From contig CAVZLR010000002.1 of assembly GCA_963776205.1 (NCBI GenBank), forward strand, positions 186,001 through 250,000: 64,000 nucleotides of DNA, in the 5' to 3' direction. The notes beneath the pieces are model-generated. The model was given only the letters and a program-made list of their open reading frames with translations. It was not told where the DNA came from and did not search any database. The position numbers and the translations under genes are program-made. Positions 1 to 6,683 of this stretch are shown here, piece after piece; the stretch's first letter is position 1, and each line of letters begins with the position of its first letter. This DNA comes from UBA4459 sp963776205. Lineage in GTDB: Bacteria > Bacteroidota > Bacteroidia > Bacteroidales > F082.

Positions 1-150
1 GGTTTTGAAGAAGATAAATTACCTCACGATAAAAATATTGGTTTGTCAGGGATCAGATCCAGAATTGAATATTTGGGAGGCAATGTTATTTTATCCAGCA
101 AACCCGGAAAAGGAACTGGATATTCAATTACTATTCCGTTAAAAGTCTAG
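1..150 (+). CDS. Sensor histidine kinase, C-terminal end only (partial)
   Basis: The window opens inside a gene whose last 49 residues are readable in frame 1 and end at a TAG at 148-150. The segment contains GLSGIRSRIEYLGG followed by SSKPGKGTGYSITIPL, which matches the G2 box and final strand of the HATPase_c domain of NarL/DegS-type (HisKA_3) two-component sensor kinases. The family autophosphorylates a histidine and passes the phosphate to a response regulator. The phosphoacceptor and sensor domains lie outside the window, so the signal is unknown. The next gene starts about 200 bases downstream and does not look like a response regulator. Confidence 0.8.
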   Translation, partial: GFEEDKLPHDKNIGLSGIRSRIEYLGGNVILSSKPGKGTGYSITIPLKV

Positions 151-277
151 AATTACTTGTTATTATACTTTCATCAATTCTTACTTCCTTCATTAATACC
201 AGTATCCTCTACAATATAAAATTTTAATTTATCAAGCCCTTCTTTAACTAACTGTATTCCACCATTTTTTTCAAATA

Positions 278-321
278 CCTGAATAAGGTTAAAAATTTTA
301 GCCTGAAGTGATACACCTTTG
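278..321 (+). promoter_or_regulatory. Probable promoter/operator block of the first small lipoprotein
   Basis: A block reading CCTGAATAAGGTTAAAAA at 278-295 is followed by CACCTTTG at 314-321, a near match to the Bacteroidota -7 box TAnnTTTG, 31 bases before the start codon. The same arrangement recurs before the paralogous lipoprotein (1170-1213). The conservation between paralogues suggests a shared control site. The identity of the binding protein is unknown. Confidence 0.5.
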
Positions 322-352
322 TAACACTAATAATCACTAAAAAATTACTACC

Positions 353-793
353 ATGAAAGCAAAAATTTTAACAATTACAGTTTTACTGTTTGGAGGTTTA
401 CTCTTTTCCTCATGCCAAAAAGACAATGCGCTGTTAGAAGATACAGCAACCAATCAAACAATTATGAAAGATAATTATGAAGAAGATAATGTGCCAGGTG
501 AATCTCTGTTTAAGTTCCGGAGTTATCCTGAGCCATTCGCTAATTGCGCTACAATTGAGTACTATCTTCCACGTGCTTCATTTGTTGAATTGTATGTTTA
601 TGCTGACGGATCTGAAAAGGTAATAAGGCTTGTAAACGAATTTCAAAAAAAGGGCGATCAAAAAGTTGAATTTAACGCTTTAAACTTACCTTGTTGTGAG
701 TACACTGCAGAATTGAAATTTAACGATGTTGTTCATACAATTACCATGAACAAGGATAAAAATGTCGATTTTATTTTTCCTGATATCCGTTAA
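353..793 (+). CDS. Small lipoprotein with a T9SS sorting-domain-like fold, paralogue 1
   Basis: A 146-residue exported protein of unknown function. Residues 1-20 are a hydrophobic signal ending in the lipobox FSSC, with Cys21 as the predicted lipidated residue. Residues from about 55 to the end read YPEPFANCATIEYYLP, then VELYVYADG, then QKVEFNALNL and YTAELKFND. This order resembles the FlgD-like or type A sorting domain of secreted Bacteroidota proteins (YPNPF, TTI-Y-LP, V-L-VYD, G-H-V-FDA, G-Y). The usual C-terminal lysine-rich end is replaced by VDFIFPDIR. A paralogue lies at 1244-1690 with about the same length and upstream region. The fold assignment is by eye and function cannot be stated. 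Confidence 0.8.
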   Translation: MKAKILTITVLLFGGLLFSSCQKDNALLEDTATNQTIMKDNYEEDNVPGESLFKFRSYPEPFANCATIEYYLPRASFVELYVYADGSEKVIRLVNEFQKKGDQKVEFNALNLPCCEYTAELKFNDVVHTITMNKDKNVDFIFPDIR

Positions 794-843
794 AGATTAT
801 ACAACTTGTATTTTGGAGTAAATTGCTCCTTCAAATGTTTATC

Positions 844-876
844 ATTCAGCCTGGTTATTTACTATCCGGGCTGAAT
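844..876 (+). terminator. Hairpin terminator after lipoprotein 1
   Basis: Arms 844-854 and 866-876 pair over 11 bp with one G-T wobble around an 11-base loop. A T-rich stretch follows. It lies about 50 bases after the stop codon at 793. Confidence 0.65.
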
Positions 877-964
877 TTGTTATTTATAGCAAGTAAAAAG
901 CCAGCTAGCGGAATTCAGCCATTTTTAAAACATCACTGATAATAATTAAAAAAATGAGTTGATT

Positions 965-1125
965 GTTTACCAAATTTGTAATTGAAAACATAAAAACGCA
1001 ATGCATAACCCGCTTCCAGAAAAGAGTTTAAAATAAAACTCTGTTCATTACTAAAACCTCTCATAATTCCCTGAGACTAACTCGCATTGCCTTAGCCCGG
1101 TTAACTTTCCAACCGGGCTTTTTAT
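965..1125 (+). ncRNA. Candidate small RNA between the two lipoprotein genes
   Basis: The 450-base gap between the lipoprotein genes holds no convincing gene. It contains CAAATTTG at 971-978, resembling the CAnnTTTG boxes of the flanking lipoprotein genes. It then has an internal 7-bp hairpin (AGAGTTT/AAACTCT near 1023-1042) and ends at a strong intrinsic terminator (1094-1125). The only ATG-led frame is an 11-codon run at 1001. A transcript of about 140 bases is possible, but the -7 box is imperfect and no known RNA family was recognised. Confidence 0.3.
1094..1125 (+). terminator. Intrinsic terminator upstream of lipoprotein 2
   Basis: AGCCCGGTT (1094-1102) pairs perfectly with AACCGGGCT (1111-1119) across an 8-base loop and is followed by TTTTTATTT. 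It lies far from the preceding gene, which already has its own terminator, so it probably ends a separate short transcript. Confidence 0.8.
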
Positions 1126-1169
1126 TTAAAAGACCCTTTTTAGCTGAATACAACCATATTCTCCAATTG

Positions 1170-1213
1170 CCTGAAAAAGGTTAAAAAAAATCAACTGATG
1201 AAATGCATCTTTG
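1170..1213 (+). promoter_or_regulatory. Probable promoter/operator block of the second small lipoprotein
   Basis: CCTGAAAAAGGTTAAAAA at 1170-1187 and CATCTTTG at 1206-1213 repeat the arrangement seen at 278-321, again about 30 bases before the ATG. Similarity runs on through the untranslated leader (CTAAAAAATACT), consistent with duplication of the whole promoter plus gene. Confidence 0.5.
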
Positions 1214-1243
1214 TATCACTATTCATCCCTAAAAAATACTGCC

Positions 1244-1690
1244 ATGAGAACAAAAATTTTAACAATTACAATTTTGCTTACCGGAGGTTTAATATTTACC
1301 TCATGCAAAAAAGACGATTCACTGAATGAAGAAATTTCAATTGAACAATTTTCTGCCAAAGACAATTACATTGAAGATGATACTGAATCTAACTTTAGTA
1401 TTAAATTTCAAAATTATCCGGAACCATTTATAAGCGTTACAACAATTAGTTACTACCTGGATCAATCAAGCTTCGTGCAATTAGATGTGTATGCTGCTGA
1501 TTCTAAAAAAAGGATTTTATTAGTGAGGGAATATCAGAAATCAGGTGGTCATAAAGTTCAGTTTGATGGTAAAAACCTATCACCTGGAAAATATACAGCT
1601 GAGTTGAGAATAGGAAATAAAACTTATTACCTAACTATGACTAAAAGTAGTTGGGCAGAAGATGTTTCTGAACAGATGAGTGACTATTAA
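1244..1690 (+). CDS. Small lipoprotein with a T9SS sorting-domain-like fold, paralogue 2
   Basis: This 148-residue protein is a paralogue of the product of 353-793. I chose the ATG at 1244 because it gives the same MRTKILTIT signal start as the paralogue; an in-frame TTG at 1211 would add 11 residues and sits inside the likely -7 box. The lipobox is FTSC with Cys21 lipidated. The body again reads YPEPFISVTTISYYL, VQLDVYAAD, HKVQFDGKNL, GKYTAEL. Compared with its sibling it extends about a dozen residues past the shared domain into an acidic tail. Likely location is a lipid-anchored periplasmic or surface site. Function is unknown. Confidence 0.8.
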   Translation: MRTKILTITILLTGGLIFTSCKKDDSLNEEISIEQFSAKDNYIEDDTESNFSIKFQNYPEPFISVTTISYYLDQSSFVQLDVYAADSKKRILLVREYQKSGGHKVQFDGKNLSPGKYTAELRIGNKTYYLTMTKSSWAEDVSEQMSDY

Positions 1691-1758
1691 GATATTCTCA
1701 GATAGTCTTCAAACTTTTACTGATTAACTAAGCCTGCCAAAAAAACCTGCTAACTTAA

Positions 1759-1794
1759 CAGCCTGACTTTGAAACAAAGTCAGGCTGCTTTTTT
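1759..1794 (+). terminator. Intrinsic terminator after lipoprotein 2
   Basis: A perfect 13-bp stem (1759-1771 with 1775-1787) closes a 3-base loop and is followed by CTTTTTT. It lies between convergent genes ending at 1690 and 1820. Confidence 0.9.
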
Positions 1795-1819
1795 AGTTAT
1801 TTGCTATTTAAAATATCAA

Positions 1820-2620
1820 CTATTTTCTATAAATCTCACCGGAACCATTGGAAATCACATCCACTTTTTCCGGAGATCCATGATATGTGAGGTCGCCTGA
1901 TCCATTTATCATTGCTCTTATGCTATTTACTGCCTGCAGCACGATATCTCCAGAACCACTGTTGTTCACTTCAACATCCACTGCTTTTAGGCCGTATGCA
2001 TTAACATCACCTGAGCCATTCTGTTTCACCAGCAACGAAGCAGTAGCACCTTTTAACTGAACATCACCTGATCCCTGAATCGAAACTTTACAGTTTTCTA
2101 ATTGTAATTCACCTGCTTCCACATCACCTGAACCTGAAACAGCAAGATCAAAATTGCCTCTCACACCAGAAAGCTCAACGTCACCAGAACCTGAAATTCT
2201 GATTTCCATATTTTTAGCTTCAAGATCAGCATCTAAATCTCCAGAGCCATTGATTGACACCTTTACGTCGTTTCCAGCTAGTCCACCCATACATTTAATA
2301 TCTCCGCTTCCCGAATTTTTTATATAATCAATCCTTTTCATGGTTAGGTGCACTTCCAAAGTTCTGACATTACGCAAGCCTTTTTCAGTATCAATATATA
2401 AAATACCATTCTCGACTTTTGTTGTCAATTTATCAATGGCATGTTCGTCTGCCTTAACTGTTACCGTGTTTCTATCGCCGCTACTAATAAATACATCAGC
2501 AGATGTTGATTGATGAATTCCTGTAAAATCACCAACTTGTCTTTCCTGGCTGACTTGCGCATTTATATTTATTGACACCAAGAGTATTATTCCAATTAAA
2601 ATTGTTGTAATTCTTTTCAT
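1820..2620 (-). CDS. Exported head-GIN (DUF2807) beta-repeat protein
   Basis: A 266-residue protein with a signal peptide (about residues 1-21, ending NINA-Q). The body matches the GIN-domain family (DUF2807), predicted right-handed parallel beta-helices of unknown function common in Bacteroidota. Nine copies of a GSGD-like motif start at residues 104, 125, 144, 163, 183, 202, 222, 240 and 259, a period near 19 residues that fits one beta-helix rung per repeat. The last copy is GSGE. It is the last gene of a four-gene operon with an ECF sigma factor and an anti-sigma-like protein, 22 bases after the preceding gene. This suggests an envelope role under sigma-factor control. Confidence 0.85.
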   Translation of the reverse strand: MKRITTILIGIILLVSININAQVSQERQVGDFTGIHQSTSADVFISSGDRNTVTVKADEHAIDKLTTKVENGILYIDTEKGLRNVRTLEVHLTMKRIDYIKNSGSGDIKCMGGLAGNDVKVSINGSGDLDADLEAKNMEIRISGSGDVELSGVRGNFDLAVSGSGDVEAGELQLENCKVSIQGSGDVQLKGATASLLVKQNGSGDVNAYGLKAVDVEVNNSGSGDIVLQAVNSIRAMINGSGDLTYHGSPEKVDVISNGSGEIYRK

Positions 2621-2642
2621 TTTTCTGTGCTTTTAAGTTTAT

Positions 2643-3704
2643 TTATTTTGCTTCGAGACTTGTGCCTCCGAAATTACTTTTTATGCTTACCCTGGATTGT
2701 GCTTCCTGGCCTTTTCCAATAACACCAACTAGCGTTGTTTTAAAATTAGTTTTTACGTGTTCACTTAAGTTGGCCATTTCATCAGGGTAATCAATCTCAC
2801 AATGAGTTGCTACTCCAACCAGTTTATAGGTGGCGGTCTTATCAATTTCCACTGATACAGAGCCATAACTATTATCGATTATAACTTCTGAAAATGAAGA
2901 AGGCATATAATCTACTTCCACGCTGCCATATGAAGATATTATTTCAAGGATATCGCTGATCTCTTCAACCTGTATACTTGAAAACTTAGAAGTACCTTTT
3001 AAAATATTCGCCTTTCCAATTTCAAGGCTGCCTCCTTCCAGATCAAGGCTCATTATTTCTATTTCGTCTGCTTCAATATCTGAGTATGCAGAATTGAGAG
3101 TAATATTTCCAGCTTTACCCAACTCGAATGAAGAATAATTAATATTTATGGAATTTCCTGCGAAATAATCCAATTCGCCTTCACCAAAGCTCAGTTTAAA
3201 TTTGCTTTCAGGATGGAGTAATGATTCTATCATTATGCTACCGTAAGAGCTACCAACTGCGCTTTGTCCTGAAACTGTTTCAATAAAGGCGTTACCGAAT
3301 TTATGATCAAAATCTAGTCGGACATTTTCAGGCATAAAAATGATCAGTTCAACATTCAAATTAGAAGTCTTGAAACCATTTTTTTTGCTTTTAATTTTAC
3401 ATGATACGGTTACGGCATCCCTATTTCCTGAAACACTAAAATCTACCTGTTCAAATGCTTTCAAAGCTTTTTCAGGATCATTGGTTTCAGCATTTGCTGT
3501 GATCTGAACTGAAATTTCATTTTTGTCCCAGTTTTTACAGCTTACATTACCCATTTCATGCGATACACTTAACAAAGCATTGTTGTTTATTTCGAAAGTA
3601 TTATTGTATAACACCTTCTCTGTATCACCTTTAGCATGCGCAAAGCCTATTCCCATGAAAAGGATTACACACATCATGATTGCGATTCTCATTTTTCTAG
3701 TCAT
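2643..3704 (-). CDS. Exported beta-repeat protein of unknown function (DUF4097-like)
   Basis: A 353-residue protein with a signal peptide ending near residue 24 (FAHA). The body is rich in short beta-strand repeats such as SYGSIMIES, SSYGSVEVDY and NSYGSVSVEID, a pattern seen in DUF4097/adhesin-like beta-helix proteins. There are no catalytic motifs. The true start may be the second Met (residue 5), which gives a more conventional signal peptide. It sits between the anti-sigma-like gene (28 bases upstream) and the GIN-domain gene (22 bases downstream), so it is probably co-transcribed and periplasmic or outer-membrane associated. The family match is by eye only. Confidence 0.75.
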   Translation of the reverse strand: MTRKMRIAIMMCVILFMGIGFAHAKGDTEKVLYNNTFEINNNALLSVSHEMGNVSCKNWDKNEISVQITANAETNDPEKALKAFEQVDFSVSGNRDAVTVSCKIKSKKNGFKTSNLNVELIIFMPENVRLDFDHKFGNAFIETVSGQSAVGSSYGSIMIESLLHPESKFKLSFGEGELDYFAGNSININYSSFELGKAGNITLNSAYSDIEADEIEIMSLDLEGGSLEIGKANILKGTSKFSSIQVEEISDILEIISSYGSVEVDYMPSSFSEVIIDNSYGSVSVEIDKTATYKLVGVATHCEIDYPDEMANLSEHVKTNFKTTLVGVIGKGQEAQSRVSIKSNFGGTSLEAK

Positions 3705-3732
3705 TTTATTTTTATTTAAGGTTAATGGTTGT

Positions 3733-4281
3733 TTAGAATAATTGATGGTTGGCCATATTTAATTGTTGAATAACCTGATCCATCACTTTTACTTTATTGC
3801 GCTTGCTGTTGATCATAGCTGCTTTTAATTTTTCATTTTCCGGATTTTTTGAATATTCCTTTTCAATAGCAGCCATGCTGATATCTAAATCTTCAAACTG
3901 TTGTTGTACCGCTTTTTTTACATGAGATGCCTGTTCAGAATCGGGTGACAACTTTTCAATTTCCTGCATTTTACTGTCTGCCTTTTCATCGTAGTAAGTT
4001 AGGACTGATTCGAAATCTTCATTGTATTCTATCAATAGCACACTTTGTGCACTTGATTTACTTTCAGTGATAAAGTTAAAAGCAACTGCCCCGATTGAAA
4101 TTAAAATAAGGAATGTTGCGGCTATTTTCAGCCATATACTTCCAAAGTTTCCTGATTGTTGCAATTCGGGTTCGGCTTCTAGTAAGTCGATAAACTTTTC
4201 CCTGTGACCCGGTGCTGGTTCATGGGCGTTGAAAAATGCCTTTTCTTTTTGTATTTTTTCTTCAAGTATTGACATGGTCAT
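3733..4281 (-). CDS. Anti-sigma-factor-like single-pass membrane protein
   Basis: A 182-residue protein with a charged N-terminal cytoplasmic segment (about 1-47), one transmembrane helix (about 48-67, IWLKIAATFLILISIGAVAF) and a polar, helix-rich C-terminal part of about 110 residues. It starts 4 bases after the ECF sigma gene, the usual position for a cognate anti-sigma factor. It lacks an obvious zinc-binding HxxxCxxC motif. The product could instead be a small membrane accessory protein. Two starts are possible (ATG at 4281 or 4275). Confidence 0.7.
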   Translation of the reverse strand: MTMSILEEKIQKEKAFFNAHEPAPGHREKFIDLLEAEPELQQSGNFGSIWLKIAATFLILISIGAVAFNFITESKSSAQSVLLIEYNEDFESVLTYYDEKADSKMQEIEKLSPDSEQASHVKKAVQQQFEDLDISMAAIEKEYSKNPENEKLKAAMINSKRNKVKVMDQVIQQLNMANHQLF

Positions 4282-4285
4282 TTTT

Positions 4286-4879
4286 TTAGTTTGTTATAGA
4301 CTTGAGATATGCTTCACCTGAATGCACAATTTCTTTTAAGAGTTCTTTCTTAGCCCTGAAATAACGGGCTCTTGCGTTGTTATATGATATTTTTAATATT
4401 TGCGCAATCTCCTGGTGATCGTAACCTTCCAATAAATGCAATGAGATGACAGTTTTGTGGTGATCTGCTAAATTATCAATAGCTGTCCTGATATCTTCCA
4501 ATCTTGTAAAGGTGTTGTTCAAAAATGCTTCGTCTTCATGTGCTGTATCTTCAACATCTTCTGCGGCAATGATTTCTTCTTCAAGGCTTAAGGTATCTTT
4601 TTTTGCACGCAAATGATCGATTGATTTGTTCACAACTATTCTTTTTAACCATGATCCAAAGCTCCCCGTTCCTTTATACAGTTGTATTTTCTTAAATGCA
4701 TCCAAAAAGGCTTCCTGCATAATATCTTCCGCTTCTTCTCTATTTTGTACTATACGTAAACTTGTATTATACATGGCTTTATAGTAGAGCTCATAAATCC
4801 TGATCTGCGCTGATCGTTTATTTTTACGACACCCTTCAATAAGATGATTGTTAACTTCTATATAAGTATCTCTTAACAC
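4286..4879 (-). CDS. ECF-type RNA polymerase sigma factor
   Basis: A 197-residue sigma-70 family protein. Region 2 spans about residues 25-93 (YYKAMYNTSLRIVQNREEAEDIMQEAF is split here as YYKAMYNTSLRI and EEAEDIMQEAF; then SFGSWLKRIVVNKSIDHLR). Region 4 spans about 130-185 (HHKTVISLHLLEGYDHQEIA, then NNARARYFRAKKELL). No extra sensory domain is present. It heads an operon with a membrane anti-sigma-like protein and two exported beta-repeat proteins, so it probably senses an envelope condition and may control its own operon. The target promoter is not identifiable from this window. Confidence 0.92.
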   Translation of the reverse strand: MLRDTYIEVNNHLIEGCRKNKRSAQIRIYELYYKAMYNTSLRIVQNREEAEDIMQEAFLDAFKKIQLYKGTGSFGSWLKRIVVNKSIDHLRAKKDTLSLEEEIIAAEDVEDTAHEDEAFLNNTFTRLEDIRTAIDNLADHHKTVISLHLLEGYDHQEIAQILKISYNNARARYFRAKKELLKEIVHSGEAYLKSITN

Positions 4880-5000
4880 ACTAATCTTTTTGCACTTTAT
4901 CTAATTGACGTAAGGTTTTTTAATTTGTTACCATGAATATAAAATTAATTGAAAAAATAAATCTATCCGATAATTCTGATTAAAACTATTGCCTATAACC

Positions 5001-5008
5001 TATTTTTG
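5001..5008 (+). promoter_or_regulatory. -7 promoter box for the DUF456 gene
   Basis: TATTTTTG matches TAnnTTTG and lies 15 bases before the ATG at 5023. No clear TTTG lies at the expected upstream distance. Confidence 0.5.
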
Positions 5009-5022
5009 TAAAAAATAATTAG

Positions 5023-5499
5023 ATGGATATTTTTTGGCTTATTTTGGGAGCAATTCTAATCCTTGTTGGTCTGGTAGGGTCTGTTGCTCCCGTTATTCCT
5101 GGCCCTGTGACATCTTTTATAGGATTATTGATTTGTTTGTTAAGTAACTATTTCAGCATATCTGAAGATGTGATCATTGCCTTCGGCATAATTGCTTTAA
5201 TCATCACGGTAATTGATTACCTTATTCCAATATATGGAACAAAAAAATTCGGAGGGACCAGAGCAGGTGTTATAGGCAGTATTGTTGGGCTTATTGCTGG
5301 AATTATATTGCTTCCGGGAATAGGCATTATCATTGGCCCTTTTATAGGAGCTTTTATTGGAGAGATGTTAGCCGGAAGTCAGTCCGACAAAGCATTTAAA
5401 GCAGCAGTTGGCTCTCTTATAGGCTTTCTTGCCGGCACTTTTATGAAATTTATTTTCAGTCTGGCCGTAATATATTACTTTGTTGTGGGATTAGTTTAA
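5023..5499 (+). CDS. DUF456 integral membrane protein
   Basis: A 158-residue, very hydrophobic protein with four to five predicted membrane segments. It is glycine-rich, with motifs such as GSVAPVIPGP near the N-terminus, YGTKKFGGTRAG near residue 67, and GIGIIIGPFIGAFIGE near residue 107. These are typical of the DUF456 family, whose function is unknown. It begins 15 bases after a -7 box. The start is the first ATG and gives a membrane segment at once, as in homologues. Confidence 0.85.
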   Translation: MDIFWLILGAILILVGLVGSVAPVIPGPVTSFIGLLICLLSNYFSISEDVIIAFGIIALIITVIDYLIPIYGTKKFGGTRAGVIGSIVGLIAGIILLPGIGIIIGPFIGAFIGEMLAGSQSDKAFKAAVGSLIGFLAGTFMKFIFSLAVIYYFVVGLV

Positions 5500-5534
5500 A
5501 CCTATTTTAGATTATTAAAACAGCCAATAAATCT

Positions 5535-5542
5535 TATTTTTG
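5535..5542 (+). promoter_or_regulatory. -7 promoter box for the FKBP gene
   Basis: TATTTTTG matches TAnnTTTG and lies 20 bases before the ATG at 5562, after a short gap from the DUF456 gene. Confidence 0.5.
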
Positions 5543-5561
5543 CTTCTTAAAAAACGATTTC

Positions 5562-6005
5562 ATGATAATTGAAGCCGGTAAAACAGCCACCATTCAATAT
5601 ACACTTTCAAATGCCGAAAGTGGCGAAAAAATAGAATCCACACCTGATAAAAACCCGGCCGTTCTCAAGTTCGGCGCACAACAACTGATCCCTGAATTTG
5701 AAAAAAACCTGATGGGATTAAAAGTAAACGACACATTTGATTTTACTATTGAAGCTAAATTGGCCTACGGACCTGTTGATCGCTATGCCATTTTTGATAT
5801 TCCGCTGGATACTTTTGAAGTTGATGGTAAAATTGACGATAAAATGATTCAGGTGGGCAATATTATTCCCATGACGGATGATGATGGGAACAAACATCTA
5901 GGTAAAATTACAAAAGTGATTGATAAAGCTGTAACGATGAACTTTAATCACCCGCTCGCGGGTCAGGACCTTCGTTTTATTGGCAAAATTTTAGAAATTA
6001 AATAA
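5562..6005 (+). CDS. SlyD-like FKBP-type peptidyl-prolyl cis-trans isomerase
   Basis: A 147-residue protein of the SlyD branch of FKBP isomerases, which catalyse cis-trans isomerisation at proline and act as folding chaperones. The split FKBP domain (residues 1-70 and about 125-147) flanks the insert-in-flap segment. Recognisable motifs are FGAQQLIPEFEKNLMGLKVN, AYGPVDRYAIFDIP and NHPLAGQDLRF. It lacks a signal peptide and the His-rich metal-binding tail of E. coli SlyD, so it is probably a cytoplasmic chaperone without a nickel role. It is followed after 9 bases by a haem lipoprotein gene. Confidence 0.9.
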   Translation: MIIEAGKTATIQYTLSNAESGEKIESTPDKNPAVLKFGAQQLIPEFEKNLMGLKVNDTFDFTIEAKLAYGPVDRYAIFDIPLDTFEVDGKIDDKMIQVGNIIPMTDDDGNKHLGKITKVIDKAVTMNFNHPLAGQDLRFIGKILEIK

Positions 6006-6014
6006 TATATCTCC

Positions 6015-6656
6015 ATGAAGTTAAAAATCACAAAAGCTATTCTGGGAATTTTTCTTTCCATATTTATTGCTGGATGTATCAGTCAGGATTCAAAAAAAGA
6101 AAACACCCAAATATCGGAATCAGAAACGTACCTGGCACTAAATGATTCTCTTCAAACAGCATTGATTAACAAAGGAAATGAAATTGCAAGGCTGACCACA
6201 ATATCTCTGCAAAGGTCATTGCAAGAGGCCATTAAAAAAGGCGGTTTAGAATATGCAATCAGTTTTTGCAATACTGAGGCCATCCCATTAACAGATTCTG
6301 TGTCTAAAACCGAATCTGTTAACATAAAGCGATTGGCTAAAAAATATCGTAACCCGCTGAATGAAACCAATGATGCTGAAAGCGAACTATTTAAATCTTA
6401 TATAATCGAATGGCTTGGGGGGCAGCAACTCAAGCCAAAAATTATTCCAAACCAGGAAAACCACCCGGTTTATTATAATCCAATTTATGTGGGTACCCTA
6501 TGCCTTAAATGCCACGGAGATGTGGGTAAAAATATCAATGAAGAATTAGCGACAACAATCAGGAACCTATACCCTGAGGATAAAGCAACAAACTTTAAAA
6601 ATGGTCAGTTAAGAGGTATGTGGGCCATCACTTTTACTGAATTGAAAGTGAAATAG
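6015..6656 (+). CDS. DUF3365 (Tll0287-like) c-type haem lipoprotein
   Basis: A 213-residue lipoprotein: a hydrophobic signal ends in the lipobox IAGC (Cys21). The remainder matches DUF3365, a family related to the haem-binding Tll0287 fold and to sensor input domains. A single covalent haem site CLKCH is at residues 163-167, preceded by NPIYVGTL. It lies 27 bases before the CcoI copper ATPase and just before the cbb3 oxidase genes. A periplasmic electron-transfer or redox-sensing role is plausible, but this is inferred from position only. Confidence 0.85.
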   Translation: MKLKITKAILGIFLSIFIAGCISQDSKKENTQISESETYLALNDSLQTALINKGNEIARLTTISLQRSLQEAIKKGGLEYAISFCNTEAIPLTDSVSKTESVNIKRLAKKYRNPLNETNDAESELFKSYIIEWLGGQQLKPKIIPNQENHPVYYNPIYVGTLCLKCHGDVGKNINEELATTIRNLYPEDKATNFKNGQLRGMWAITFTELKVK

Positions 6657-6683
6657 TATTTCATTATTCAACAACTGCATAAA

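Noticed and set aside
1890..2330. Recurring short DNA repeats (TCACCTGAACC-like) as a CRISPR or minisatellite
   Set aside because: They are imperfect and in frame, and come from the GSGD protein repeats of the GIN-domain gene.
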